NCBI RefSeq assembly: GCF_003544915.1
Contig: NZ_CP032097.1
Coordinates: forward strand, 2,356,001-2,420,000
Origin: Arcobacter ellisii
GTDB taxonomy: Bacteria > Campylobacterota > Campylobacteria > Campylobacterales > Arcobacteraceae
Direction of reading: 5' to 3'
Length of the DNA stretch: 64,000 nucleotides
Positions 27,621 through 36,149 of this stretch are shown in pieces. The notes beneath the pieces were generated by a model. The model saw only the letters and a program-made list of their open reading frames with translations. It was not told the DNA's origin and did no database searches. How positions within the stretch are numbered: the stretch's first letter is position 1; each line of letters opens with the position of its first letter. Both the position numbers and the translations under genes were made by a program.

Positions 27621-28424
27621 ATGAAAAAGAATCAAAAAACAAATATTAATACACATGTTGTATGTAACACAAAAGGTGGCGTTGGAAAAACAATAACAGG
27701 TTCGATGATTTTACCTCTTATTTTACATTCTATGGACAAACAAATTTCAGTATATGAGATAGATGATAATAATCAAATTTCTATTTCATCAAATCACATT
27801 AAATTTAAAAGCATTCAAATTCGAGAAAGTGAAGATGTATTAGACCAAGTATATTTTGATAGTTTTTCACAAGATCTAAATAAAATAAATATCATAGATT
27901 GTGGAGGAGGAAATGACACAAAAGCAATTTTAAATTCTCTTGCTCAAAGTGATATGAATTCTCTTAACTACTACATTCCAATCAATGATGATTACGATCA
28001 AGTTGATAATGTAAAAACCACTATTAGATTAATCAAAAGCTTTGATTCTAATCCTACTATTAATTTAATTCTTAATAGATGTATTAGTATGGATAAAACA
28101 GAAATTAAAAAACAATTTTCTTCGCTTTTCGGTGATGATGAAATTGATCTTCCATCAAGAATTGAGCAACTAGAATTTGACAATCTATTCTTTATACCAA
28201 ATACAAATATATTTTCACTTTTAAAATCTCACTATCAAATTGCATTACTTGATAGTTATATTAATGCTGCTGATTTAGTTGCAAATAAAGATACATATCA
28301 TATTGCTTGGCAACAAGAAGGTGAAGAAAAATTTATGAGAAATATGAAAATGTTTAGATTTGCTAAAAAAGTTTTACAACTAGTTGAACAACTACAACCA
28401 CTCAAAAAATCATTAGGAGTGTAA
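27621..28424 (+). CDS. ParA-like ATPase with intact Walker motif
   Basis: 267 residues. KGGVGKTI is at 18-25, and INIIDCGGGNDTKAIL replaces the D-box. LILNRCISMDKTEIKKQFSSLFGDDEIDLPSRIEQLEFDNLFFIPNTNIFS aligns almost position by position with the upstream paralogue, apart from conservative changes. Such ATPases position DNA or protein complexes along the nucleoid or membrane. It lies 11 bases after the paralogue and 5 before a tail-anchored coiled-coil protein, so a membrane-linked role is likely. Confidence 0.82.
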   Translation: MKKNQKTNINTHVVCNTKGGVGKTITGSMILPLILHSMDKQISVYEIDDNNQISISSNHIKFKSIQIRESEDVLDQVYFDSFSQDLNKINIIDCGGGNDTKAILNSLAQSDMNSLNYYIPINDDYDQVDNVKTTIRLIKSFDSNPTINLILNRCISMDKTEIKKQFSSLFGDDEIDLPSRIEQLEFDNLFFIPNTNIFSLLKSHYQIALLDSYINAADLVANKDTYHIAWQQEGEEKFMRNMKMFRFAKKVLQLVEQLQPLKKSLGV

Positions 28425-28429
28425 TAACT

Positions 28430-29002
28430 ATGGAAAACAAATTAATTGCAATTGATAAATCACAAATTGAAGAACTTATTGACACATTAAAATTTCTTCA
28501 ATTGAAAGTTTTATCAACATTAAAAAATGATCAAGATGGTGGATTAGTAAAAGAACTTAAAAATATCAATGATGAAATAGCAAATCTTACTGATACAGTA
28601 AGTACACTTGATGACTTATGTCTTAAAAGCGAAGAAATATTAAAAAACTTCACAAATTTCGAAGTCAATTATAAAAAAATACTTGATGAACAAATATTGA
28701 AAGCTGAAAATTTGAAAGATACACTCGAACTAAGAGCAACAATTTGGACGGAACAATTAGGGGAAAATTTAAATACTCTCAAAAGTGAACTTGAAAAAGA
28801 AATCTCAAAAAAATTAAAAGATGTTGATTTAAAAAAATTTGAAAATGCAAATCAAAATGTAAAAGATGCAATTAAGAATTTTGATATTTTTCATCAAAAA
28901 ATGGAAAAATCTTATTTAAAAAATAACATATTGACAGGAATTATAAGTTTTTTAGGTGGTGGTACTGTAATCGGTTCACTTGTTTATTTCTTTTTAAAAT
29001 AA
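28430..29002 (+). CDS. Tail-anchored coiled-coil protein
   Basis: 190 residues. Residues 5-160 are predicted helical coiled coil with regular heptads (LKNINDEIANLTDTVSTLDDL...). A single C-terminal membrane helix (ILTGIISFLGGGTVIGSLVYFFL, about 166-188) contains a GGG kink. The layout resembles small mobilisation or partition accessory proteins (MbeD/MobB-like), but no motif proves that. It is the fourth partner candidate for the ParA pair. Confidence 0.6.
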   Translation: MENKLIAIDKSQIEELIDTLKFLQLKVLSTLKNDQDGGLVKELKNINDEIANLTDTVSTLDDLCLKSEEILKNFTNFEVNYKKILDEQILKAENLKDTLELRATIWTEQLGENLNTLKSELEKEISKKLKDVDLKKFENANQNVKDAIKNFDIFHQKMEKSYLKNNILTGIISFLGGGTVIGSLVYFFLK

Positions 29003-29012
29003 AGGATAAAAA

Positions 29013-29312
29013 ATGGTAATGCGTCAAAAATCAAAAACAGATATGGCTACACAACTTGCTATATCTGATGAAATCAAAACTTTAAATGAAAATATTGAAA
29101 TTGTGGCATCTTTATTAAAAGATATAAATATTCCTTTTCTTGCAGGTAAAAATGGTCAAGAATTACTTGCTATGTTTATCCAAATTAGAAACCTTTTCAA
29201 AGATAAAAATGAAAAAGTAGAAAAGAAGATGATAATCCTTGAAAAATTACCACTTTTATATTTACAAATTAGTTTCATAAAACAACAAATAAAATCAGGA
29301 GCAAGTGCATGA
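29013..29312 (+). CDS. Unrecognised small helical protein
   Basis: 99 residues, no membrane segment, helical with a hydrophobic middle (FLAGKNGQELLAMFIQIRNLF). It overlaps the next gene by four bases (ATGA), which ties its translation to that membrane protein. Function unknown. Confidence 0.6.
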   Translation: MVMRQKSKTDMATQLAISDEIKTLNENIEIVASLLKDINIPFLAGKNGQELLAMFIQIRNLFKDKNEKVEKKMIILEKLPLLYLQISFIKQQIKSGASA

Positions 29313-29929
29313 AAAATATAGGTACAACTCTTGGTTTATGGTGGCTTAGTAGCTTTGACAAGTCTCAATTTTTATTTAAAAGTTTGAGAACTCTTCCAGT
29401 TTATTTACGATATTTGTTTTATGTATCTTTAATTACAGCTCTATATTTTACTATCGTAAAATTAGGAGCTATTATTGATGTTAGATCATATACATCTATT
29501 CCTGTATTTATCCAAAGCCTTTTAATCTTAATTGGCTTTGGTATAAAAGCACTAAGTGTAATTTTTACTATGGGAATTTTTTCGTATGAGAATTTATATA
29601 GTAGCAATTTTGATGTTGATAAACACCTGGAACAACAAAGAGAAAAGAAACAATATATAAGAGAAAACCAACTTGAAAAATACAGATTAAGAAATATACA
29701 TGGATTTATTAGGATTTTATTATATATTGGAATTTACTGCTTTCTATATCTTCTCTTGGAAGATATTTTGGTTAGTGCATTTTTTAACGTTTATCCTAAT
29801 CCATCAAAAGAGATTTATATTAAATTTCTCTACGATTATGATTTTGTTATCAAATGTTTTACAGGTATATATTTCATCTTCACTTTGGTTTTAGACTATT
29901 TCGTAAGAAAAAATAGGAGCTTACAATGA
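29309..29929 (+). CDS. Unrecognised polytopic membrane protein
   Basis: 206 residues with about four membrane helices: 30-50, 62-90, 130-150 and 175-195. A basic/glutamine-rich cytosolic loop (KHLEQQREKKQYIRENQLEKYRLRN) lies in the middle. Overlaps both neighbours by four bases. Likely forms a complex with the 829-residue protein encoded next. Confidence 0.6.
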   Translation: MKNIGTTLGLWWLSSFDKSQFLFKSLRTLPVYLRYLFYVSLITALYFTIVKLGAIIDVRSYTSIPVFIQSLLILIGFGIKALSVIFTMGIFSYENLYSSNFDVDKHLEQQREKKQYIRENQLEKYRLRNIHGFIRILLYIGIYCFLYLLLEDILVSAFFNVYPNPSKEIYIKFLYDYDFVIKCFTGIYFIFTLVLDYFVRKNRSLQ

Positions 29930-32415
29930 AAACATTTTTAATCTTCCTATTTAGTTTTATATTTGCTCTTAAATCTTTTGCATATACAGAAATAAGTACA
30001 TCAAATGTAATGGAAGATTATAGAAAAGGAGACATGGAAAAATATAAAAATGATGATTTATTGCCAATTTCTAAAGAAGCTCTTATAAGTAGAGGAATTA
30101 TCTCTAATGAAAGCCAATTAACAAGACAAATTGCAACTCCAATTAATAGTGCAAATATAAGATCAAGTATAACTTGTTCTTTTGTGGGTAATGATTGGAC
30201 TGCAACTGTTTATTCAATAAATGCTCAAAGTGGGATAGTTACTTGTATGGTTGCAAAAAAAGGAGATTTATATAATCCTATTGGAGTATTTGATATAAGT
30301 TATCCAAATTTAAAAGAAGCCTTTGCGTTAGATTTAAAAAAAGCAGAAGAAAAAAATAAAAATTTAATTGATAATGCAGATAATCAATTTAAACCTTTAC
30401 AAGATTCAGTAAGTTCTATTCAAAGCTCAATTTTAAATCAAACTGGAAATTATTTAACTATTCCTAGACTATTAACTGCTGCAATTTTGAGTGATACTGA
30501 TATTGTTGATGTTGATGCAACTAAAACAGCAGGTAAACTACAACTAAAAGATAATTTTGTATCAAGTTACTTTGATTCAGGTTCTAATGAATTTGTTGAC
30601 AATAAAGAGTATATTTTAACAGATGCAGAAACAATTTTTAGTGTTTATACAGGTCTAAGTGATGTAGGTATGATATATCTTATTTTGTTAATAGCATTTT
30701 TTGGAATCTGGGGATTAGGAAGTAAAACTTTATCTCATCTTTCTTCAAAAGTTGAAGAAAAACAAAATCATGAAAAAGTATCTCCATATGTTACAGGTAT
30801 TGTATTAGGTATCTTACTATTCTTTCCAACTGGATTTAAAGAGCAAGTTTCAAACAATGGCCAAGTAGTTGCAGAGTATGACATCATGAAAACAAAATAC
30901 CAGGATTTTGAAAAAAGTGGATATTACTTATTTAGTGATTGGGCTGATGCAGCTGCTAAAGTAATTATTGATGCAGAAATAAACGCAATCATTAAAAAAA
31001 GTGGAGTTGGGACAAAAGAACAAATTATTCAAACAAGTGCAAGTAAAACTCAAGCAGAAGAATTAAAAAACTTTACAAGAATAGTGACAGAAATTTGTGA
31101 AAATAATATCTATAACTATGATGGATTAATTGATAGTGAAGGAAGACATCAATATTCAATAGATCCAAATGTTGCATATCCTACAAGTGAAAAATGGGCA
31201 TATGCAAATAGCAAAATTAGAAGTAATACTTCAAACTTATACTATTCAGTTGTTGATGGAGAAGTAAAAAGTAGTGGTGCTTATAATCAAAATGTTTTAA
31301 ATAAAGTAAATGGAAATAATCCTTTAGACAACTATTATCCTGAATATAGTTTAAGTCTATGTGGTAAAAACTATTATGCAGATCAAGAAAACCTCTCAAA
31401 ACTAAAAAGCAATAATGAATCAATGGAGTTATTATCTAACTCTTCTAATAAAATTCCAATGCTACAAGGACTCATAAAATTTCAATATGAGTTATATAGA
31501 GACTTTGGATATTTAGCTGTTCTTGGATTACCCGTTACAAAACTTCAAACGGAGTATATTGGCGGATTATATAAAACAAAAAGAAGTGAAGTTTTAGAAA
31601 AACTAAATGATGAAGTAAAAGAAGATTCTTGGGGAACTCATATGATTATGAGTTCAATTCCATATATGTTTGTTCCAGGAGCAGGAACAATATTTAATGT
31701 TGTTACTGAAAACTCTGGAAAAATTGGAGGTGCTATTGGAGGTGCAGGAGGTGCAGCTGCAGGTGGTGGAATATTAAGTTGGTTAAGTGGAACAGTTGGT
31801 ACTATTGCAGGAGCAGCAGTTGGTACTCTAGGAGGAGGAATATTAGGTATGTATTTTGCTTATGAAACAGCAAAAACAGTACTAGAACTTACTCCAATAG
31901 TTGGATTAGTTGTAATTGGATTACTTAGATTTATAGTTATTATGATAAAGATTTTTAGTTTTCATTTTGCTAGTTTATTTATGATGCCTATTATGTTTGC
32001 AAGACAAAATATAGAAGCAATATCAAGATTTACGATGAAAATATTTGCAACTATGTTAGAACTTCCAATATTTGTTTTAGCTGTTTGGTTGGCAATGACT
32101 GCAAGTTCTTTAATACATTCAATTGGTGATATTTTTGGTAAGAAAATCATTATCGGAATGTTAGAAAACAACTCTTTGCAACACCAAGCATCTAACACCA
32201 ATCATTGGGAATGGACAAGTAAACTAAAGATTTATGTTTTTGATGGATTTATAGAAATTGCAATTGCTGTGTTTAGTATTGTGATTATTTATAAAATAAT
32301 TGTTTCTCTGCATAGTACTTTATTTGAAGTAATTGAAGTTCAAGGAAGTAAAGAACTTGATAATGCAATTGAATCAATGAAAAATGAAGCAACTGGTTGG
32401 GGAAGTAGAATATAA
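29926..32415 (+). CDS. Large DotA/TraY-like polytopic membrane protein
   Basis: 829 residues. A signal peptide (to about 20) is followed by a periplasmic domain to about 240, two membrane helices (about 243-262 and 285-305), and a second periplasmic domain with several Cys to about 540. Next come a Gly-zipper segment (GAIGGAGGAAAGGG...GGGILGMYFAY, about 600-650) and four or more C-terminal helices with FARQNIEAISRFTMKI and a cytosolic tail. This topology and the C-terminal helix pattern recall DotA/TraY of type IVB secretion, which form membrane-spanning complexes. Sequence similarity was not tested, so the family call is tentative. Confidence 0.5.
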   Translation: MKTFLIFLFSFIFALKSFAYTEISTSNVMEDYRKGDMEKYKNDDLLPISKEALISRGIISNESQLTRQIATPINSANIRSSITCSFVGNDWTATVYSINAQSGIVTCMVAKKGDLYNPIGVFDISYPNLKEAFALDLKKAEEKNKNLIDNADNQFKPLQDSVSSIQSSILNQTGNYLTIPRLLTAAILSDTDIVDVDATKTAGKLQLKDNFVSSYFDSGSNEFVDNKEYILTDAETIFSVYTGLSDVGMIYLILLIAFFGIWGLGSKTLSHLSSKVEEKQNHEKVSPYVTGIVLGILLFFPTGFKEQVSNNGQVVAEYDIMKTKYQDFEKSGYYLFSDWADAAAKVIIDAEINAIIKKSGVGTKEQIIQTSASKTQAEELKNFTRIVTEICENNIYNYDGLIDSEGRHQYSIDPNVAYPTSEKWAYANSKIRSNTSNLYYSVVDGEVKSSGAYNQNVLNKVNGNNPLDNYYPEYSLSLCGKNYYADQENLSKLKSNNESMELLSNSSNKIPMLQGLIKFQYELYRDFGYLAVLGLPVTKLQTEYIGGLYKTKRSEVLEKLNDEVKEDSWGTHMIMSSIPYMFVPGAGTIFNVVTENSGKIGGAIGGAGGAAAGGGILSWLSGTVGTIAGAAVGTLGGGILGMYFAYETAKTVLELTPIVGLVVIGLLRFIVIMIKIFSFHFASLFMMPIMFARQNIEAISRFTMKIFATMLELPIFVLAVWLAMTASSLIHSIGDIFGKKIIIGMLENNSLQHQASNTNHWEWTSKLKIYVFDGFIEIAIAVFSIVIIYKIIVSLHSTLFEVIEVQGSKELDNAIESMKNEATGWGSRI

Positions 32416-32419
32416 ATCA

Positions 32420-32451
32420 AAGAAAGTAATATGAAAAAATATTACTTTCTT
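32420..32451 (+). terminator. Terminator after the 829-residue protein gene
   Basis: A perfect 13-bp stem, AAGAAAGTAATAT / ATATTACTTTCTT, with a GAAAAA loop. Placed five bases after the stop, it ends the ParA-to-DotA-like operon. Confidence 0.8.
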
Positions 32452-32487
32452 ATATTATAATTATTTAAAATTAAAAAAGGAAATTAA

Positions 32488-32979
32488 ATGAGTTTTTCAA
32501 ATAACGTAAAACAGGGTGCAGTAATAGGTGGAGTTCTTTTCTCTGGAGGTATTTTTATAAGATTATTTATTTATTTTTTTATATTTAGTTTTATATCTTT
32601 TATTGTTCTACTATCATTAGATAGTAAGGCAACATCAATCATATATCATTTTTCTTTATTTAATAATAGATCTATTGGTTACTTCTTTCTATTTCTAATT
32701 GCATCTTTACCTGCATTACTATTATTATCACTAAAAGAATGGTCAATTAGAAGATTTAGAAGAAAAAACAATTTACCAATTTATAAAAACATTTCATTAG
32801 AACTTTTACAAATGGAAGCTAATAAAAATGCTCAAATGGAATATGAAGCAAATCAACATATTAAAAATATATATGGCTTTGAAGAAACAAAAGATTTAAA
32901 CTATTGGTTTGAGTTAAAAGAAAAAGGTGCTATTACTCAAGAAGAGTATGAAGCAAAAAAGAAAGAATTTTTAAAATAA
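32488..32979 (+). CDS. Membrane protein with C-terminal SHOCT domain
   Basis: 163 residues: two or three membrane helices (about 10-48 and 60-80), a basic stretch, then a typical SHOCT motif at the end, LNYWFELKEKGAITQEEYEAKKKEFLK. SHOCT modules are short oligomerisation or anchoring tails found on many bacterial membrane proteins. AAAGGAAA precedes the ATG. It lies after the operon terminator, so it has its own promoter or depends on read-through. Confidence 0.72.
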   Translation: MSFSNNVKQGAVIGGVLFSGGIFIRLFIYFFIFSFISFIVLLSLDSKATSIIYHFSLFNNRSIGYFFLFLIASLPALLLLSLKEWSIRRFRRKNNLPIYKNISLELLQMEANKNAQMEYEANQHIKNIYGFEETKDLNYWFELKEKGAITQEEYEAKKKEFLK

Positions 32980-32988
32980 ATTTCACAT

Positions 32989-33012
32989 AAGAGAGATTAT
33001 TGAATCTCTCTT
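32989..33012. terminator. Hairpin between convergent genes
   Basis: AAGAGAGATT / AATCTCTCTT with an ATTG loop. It covers the last codons of the minus-strand gene and lies ten bases after the SHOCT gene stop. Confidence 0.65.
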
Positions 33013-33440
33013 AGAGTTTCAATAGTATCTCTTAAAACTTTAATTTGAAGAGCTTTATCTGTAGTTGATAAATTTGAGTTTTCAACTTCAGCTATTTTTT
33101 CATTTACAAATTTTAAATCATCTTCAACAGATGAAAAGAAAGCAAATTCTTTTAACATACTTGAAATTCTTTGAATATCAAGTTTATATTTTTCAAGATC
33201 ATCATTTTTAAATTGTTCAGAATCTAATGACATTTCAAAACCTCTATCACTTTGAAATTCACCTAAATATTCAACTACAAAATCATAATTATTAGTTGGA
33301 TATTGATTTTCAAAATGTTTGATACCTTGAGATAATGCAGCAGATTTATCATCACTATAAGTGTAATAATTATCTATAAAATGATGATTATTTTTTTCAA
33401 AAACTTGGATTTCATAATTAGGTTCTAATTCTTCATACAT
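32997..33440 (-). CDS. Unrecognised acidic protein
   Basis: 147 residues, strongly acidic, no membrane segment. The N-terminal half is mixed alpha/beta (YEIQVFEKNNHHFIDNYYTYSDDKSAALSQG) and the C-terminal half is helical (FVNEKIAEVENSNLSTTDKALQIKVLRDTIETLREIQ). It stands alone with opposite direction to its neighbours, so it is an independent cargo gene. Function unknown. Confidence 0.6.
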   Translation of the reverse strand: MYEELEPNYEIQVFEKNNHHFIDNYYTYSDDKSAALSQGIKHFENQYPTNNYDFVVEYLGEFQSDRGFEMSLDSEQFKNDDLEKYKLDIQRISSMLKEFAFFSSVEDDLKFVNEKIAEVENSNLSTTDKALQIKVLRDTIETLREIQ

Positions 33441-33529
33441 GATAAAGCCTTTAATTTTTTAAAATTATACAATGTTATTTTTGTTTAATTTTAAAATATT
33501 ACATATTGAAATAAAAAAAGGAGTACAAA

Positions 33530-33907
33530 TTGAGTACAAAAAGAAAAACAAAAAATGATATCTTACTTTCAAATATTGAAGTAATAAAAACTCTTTTAAT
33601 AAATTTATATACTATTCCTAAACAATTAGCTTATATTAGCCAAAACAATAAAAGCAATTTTAGTGTATCAGATACTACATATATGAAATTTTTAAATGAA
33701 TATTTACCAAAAGAGTATGAACAATATAAAAAGAATTTATATTTTAAAACAAGAATTTCAAAAATAAAAGAAATAGCCAAAATATACACAATTATAGAAT
33801 TTCAATTTCATGAATTAAATTTTACTGGGTATATAAATGGAAATACTAAATTAGATTTAACAATAGAAGATTATAAGCATTTTATGATTAGGTATTTTAA
33901 AAATTAA
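33530..33907 (+). CDS. Unrecognised basic protein
   Basis: 125 residues from a TTG start behind AAAAAGGAG. Lys- and Tyr-rich, helical, with no known motif. It sits 87 bp before the NERD gene on the same strand and may share its promoter region. Confidence 0.5.
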   Translation: MSTKRKTKNDILLSNIEVIKTLLINLYTIPKQLAYISQNNKSNFSVSDTTYMKFLNEYLPKEYEQYKKNLYFKTRISKIKEIAKIYTIIEFQFHELNFTGYINGNTKLDLTIEDYKHFMIRYFKN

Positions 33908-33994
33908 ATTATTTCTATAAAAATAATCATTGTATTATTTATTTATAACTATAATTAATACATAATAAATTTTTTTGAATAAAAGGTATATTGA

Positions 33995-34948
33995 ATGACA
34001 TTAAAGAATATTGATGAACATAAAGAAAAACAAATAACTATTTTAAAGAATTTATTAAATCTCTCTCAAAATGAAAATCAAAAAATTTTAATAAAAAAAG
34101 AACTTTCAAAACTAGAAACTGGTTTAAAGGGAGAAAAAGATACAGCTTATTTTATAGATTTTAAATTGAATGATAGTGATAACTATGTAGTACTTCATGA
34201 TTTAAGATTTGAAACTGAAAAATTTTCAGCTCAAATAGATCATTTATTAATAAATAAAGCAATTGGTATCATCTTAGTTGAAACAAAACATACAAAAGCA
34301 AAAGTTACAATAAATGATGATGGAACAATGCTTTATGATTATGGTAATGGAAAATCATTCAATCAAGCTAATCCACTAGAACAATCAAAAAGACATGAAC
34401 AAATTTTACATGAGATTTTAGAAAAATATAATATGAAAATGCATATTGAATCTTATGTAGTATTTCTTCCTGATGTTGTTATAACAAATAAAGAGTTGCC
34501 AAAATATTTTTATAGAGCTGATTCATTTTATGATTCAATAGTTACTAATTTTCAAAGAAGTCCTATGAAAATTTTAGGAGCAATTTCTAAACTTATTACA
34601 AACACAATGCTTACAACAAGAGAAATTGAAAATATTGGTAATATTTTAATTAAAGAACATAAACCAGTAAATATTGATTATGAAAAAAAATATCCTATTT
34701 CAAACTCTAAAAATGATTTAGAAAATGAAAAGGTCATTACTATTCAAAATGAAGAACTTAATGATATAGAAATATTATGTAAGAAAAATAATATTGATAT
34801 TTCAACTTTTAAAGAGATAAAACATGCAGATAAATATATGGGTAAACCAATGGTAAGTTTTATTTGTAAAAAATGTGAAACTACTCAAAAAAAAGGTTTT
34901 AAAACATTTACTGAAACAAAAGTTTTATGTAAAGTTTGTGAGTGTTAA
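33995..34948 (+). CDS. NERD domain protein with C-terminal zinc ribbon
   Basis: 317 residues. Residues 35-160 match the NERD (nuclease-related) pattern: an N-terminal E in GLKGEKDTAYF, then AQIDHLLINKAIGIILVETKHTKAKVTI with D and E-x-K of a PD-(D/E)xK-like nuclease core. The end carries FICKKCETTQKKGF...VLCKVCEC, two CxxC pairs forming a zinc ribbon. NERD proteins are linked to DNA processing and are frequent in accessory DNA. AAAAGG precedes the ATG. Confidence 0.85.
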   Translation: MTLKNIDEHKEKQITILKNLLNLSQNENQKILIKKELSKLETGLKGEKDTAYFIDFKLNDSDNYVVLHDLRFETEKFSAQIDHLLINKAIGIILVETKHTKAKVTINDDGTMLYDYGNGKSFNQANPLEQSKRHEQILHEILEKYNMKMHIESYVVFLPDVVITNKELPKYFYRADSFYDSIVTNFQRSPMKILGAISKLITNTMLTTREIENIGNILIKEHKPVNIDYEKKYPISNSKNDLENEKVITIQNEELNDIEILCKKNNIDISTFKEIKHADKYMGKPMVSFICKKCETTQKKGFKTFTETKVLCKVCEC

Positions 34949-34974
34949 TTAAAAGAATTAGTAAGTTTTAGAAC

Positions 34975-35012
34975 CTTGTCAATCTGATAAAATAATATCA
35001 AGAATTGACAAG
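34975..35012. repeat. Interrupted inverted repeat
   Basis: CTTGTCAAT...ATTGACAAG outside and TGATA...TATCA inside form a 14-bp stem with small bulges, between the NERD gene and the HigBA pair. It may end transcription of one or both. No strong T-run. Confidence 0.55.
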
Positions 35013-35037
35013 AAGAATAATCAATACTCTTTAAAAT

Positions 35038-35328
35038 TTAAGCAGTAACTTGAACTTTAACTCCAAGTGAACCAAGTATTTTCATAATAGTGTCAAATTT
35101 AGGTTTTGTGCCTTTATGAAAAGTTTTATATAAACTTTCTCTACCTAATCCTGTTTCACTTGCAATTTGGCTCATACCTTTTGCTTTTGCAATATTTCCA
35201 AGAGCTTCTAGTAATTCATCCATATCACCATCTGCTAAGATTTGAGATAGGTATTCTGCTATTACTTCTTTATTATCAAGATATTGTGCTATATCAAAGT
35301 TTGTAAGTTCTACATTACTCATTTTCAA
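35038..35328 (-). CDS. Antitoxin of a HigBA-type module (addiction-module antidote HTH)
   Basis: 96 residues with an XRE-type HTH in the C-terminal half (GMSQIASETGLGRESLYKTFHKGTKPKFDTIMKILGSLGVKV), the pattern of the addiction-module antidote family. The N-terminal part (YLDNKEVIAEYLSQILADGD) would cover the toxin. Its start overlaps the toxin's end by 14 bases; toxin-first order is typical of HigBA. It probably represses the shared promoter through the palindrome at 35622-35639. Confidence 0.88.
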   Translation of the reverse strand: MKMSNVELTNFDIAQYLDNKEVIAEYLSQILADGDMDELLEALGNIAKAKGMSQIASETGLGRESLYKTFHKGTKPKFDTIMKILGSLGVKVQVTA

Positions 35329-35614
35329 GCTCCTTTAAAATCTCATTTGCTTTTTTAATATCATCACTTTGTGATGATTTATCACCACCAACTAATAAAA
35401 CAATAATTTCATCATCTTTTTGAGTATAGTAAACTCTATATCCTGGACCTGTTGGAATTCTAAGTTCACTTATATTATTACCAACTGATTTATGGTCTCC
35501 AAAGTTTCCTAATTTCATTCTCTCAACTCTTCGTAATACTGCAACTTTACCTTGAGTATCTTTGAGCTTTAACAACCATTTTGAAAAGATATTTGTTTGT
35601 TTTATTAAATACAT
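35315..35614 (-). CDS. RelE/ParE-superfamily toxin of a HigBA-type module
   Basis: 99 residues: TNIFSKWLLKLKDTQGKVAVLRRVERMKLGNFGDHKSVGNNISELRIPTGPGYRVYYTQKDDEIIVLLVGGDKSSQ. This is the phage-derived Gp49-like/HigB pattern with conserved ELRI...GYRVYY and LLxGGDKSSQ. Such toxins usually cleave mRNA on ribosomes. The start ATG (35612-35614) has no ribosome binding site and lies five bases after the -10 box, so the message should be leaderless. Confidence 0.9.
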   Translation of the reverse strand: MYLIKQTNIFSKWLLKLKDTQGKVAVLRRVERMKLGNFGDHKSVGNNISELRIPTGPGYRVYYTQKDDEIIVLLVGGDKSSQSDDIKKANEILKELENE

Positions 35615-35619
35615 AAGTC

Positions 35620-35648
35620 ATTGTATCTTAAAAGATACATAGTGTCAA
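35620..35648 (-). promoter_or_regulatory. Toxin-antitoxin promoter with palindromic operator
   Basis: On the minus strand, TTGACA (35648-35643), 17 bp and TACAAT (35625-35620) make a near-consensus promoter. The perfect 18-bp palindrome TGTATCTTAAAAGATACA (35622-35639) fills the spacer and part of the -10. It fits autoregulation by the antitoxin. Confidence 0.85.
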
Positions 35649-35668
35649 GAAGATAAAATTTTTATTCA

Positions 35669-36148
35669 CTAAAAACTTCCTGTATTTTTAAACTGGTTAA
35701 ATCTCAAATTATCTAAACCATTTTTTAATCCAAACATTCTTGCATAACCATCACCATCTTCACATCTATTTCCATGATAAAAAGAAAATTGATTTCTAAA
35801 TTTTTCAATATCAAAATTTAATTTTAGAGGATTTTTTGATAAATAAACATATAAATATGCACTTCTAAGTCTTGCTTGGTTTGAAAGAGTTTTATCATTT
35901 GCTAATTTTTTCCAAATAGCAGTATCTCTATCCAGTAAAAGAGAATAAAGTTCATTTTCAAAATCAAGTTGAGAAGTAAAATATTTTTCATTTTCTAATA
36001 TTCTTAAAAAAGTTTGTTTATTAGCTTTTTGCATTAAATATTTTGCTCTGTCTGGGCATAGATTATCAAGTAAGTTTTTTAGGTTTTTATTAGTTTTTAA
36101 AAACTCTAAATCTTCTCCAAAAAGTTCTATCATATCTTTTTTAGTCAT
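35669..36148 (-). CDS. Unrecognised protein of the phosphoesterase operon
   Basis: 159 residues, helical N-terminal two thirds, then a compact end with FSFYHGNRCEDGDGYARMFGLKNG. No known family. It begins one base after the phosphoesterase stop and is the third gene of a tight operon (HepT-like, phosphoesterase, this one). Confidence 0.6.
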   Translation of the reverse strand: MTKKDMIELFGEDLEFLKTNKNLKNLLDNLCPDRAKYLMQKANKQTFLRILENEKYFTSQLDFENELYSLLLDRDTAIWKKLANDKTLSNQARLRSAYLYVYLSKNPLKLNFDIEKFRNQFSFYHGNRCEDGDGYARMFGLKNGLDNLRFNQFKNTGSF

Positions 36149-36149
36149 T

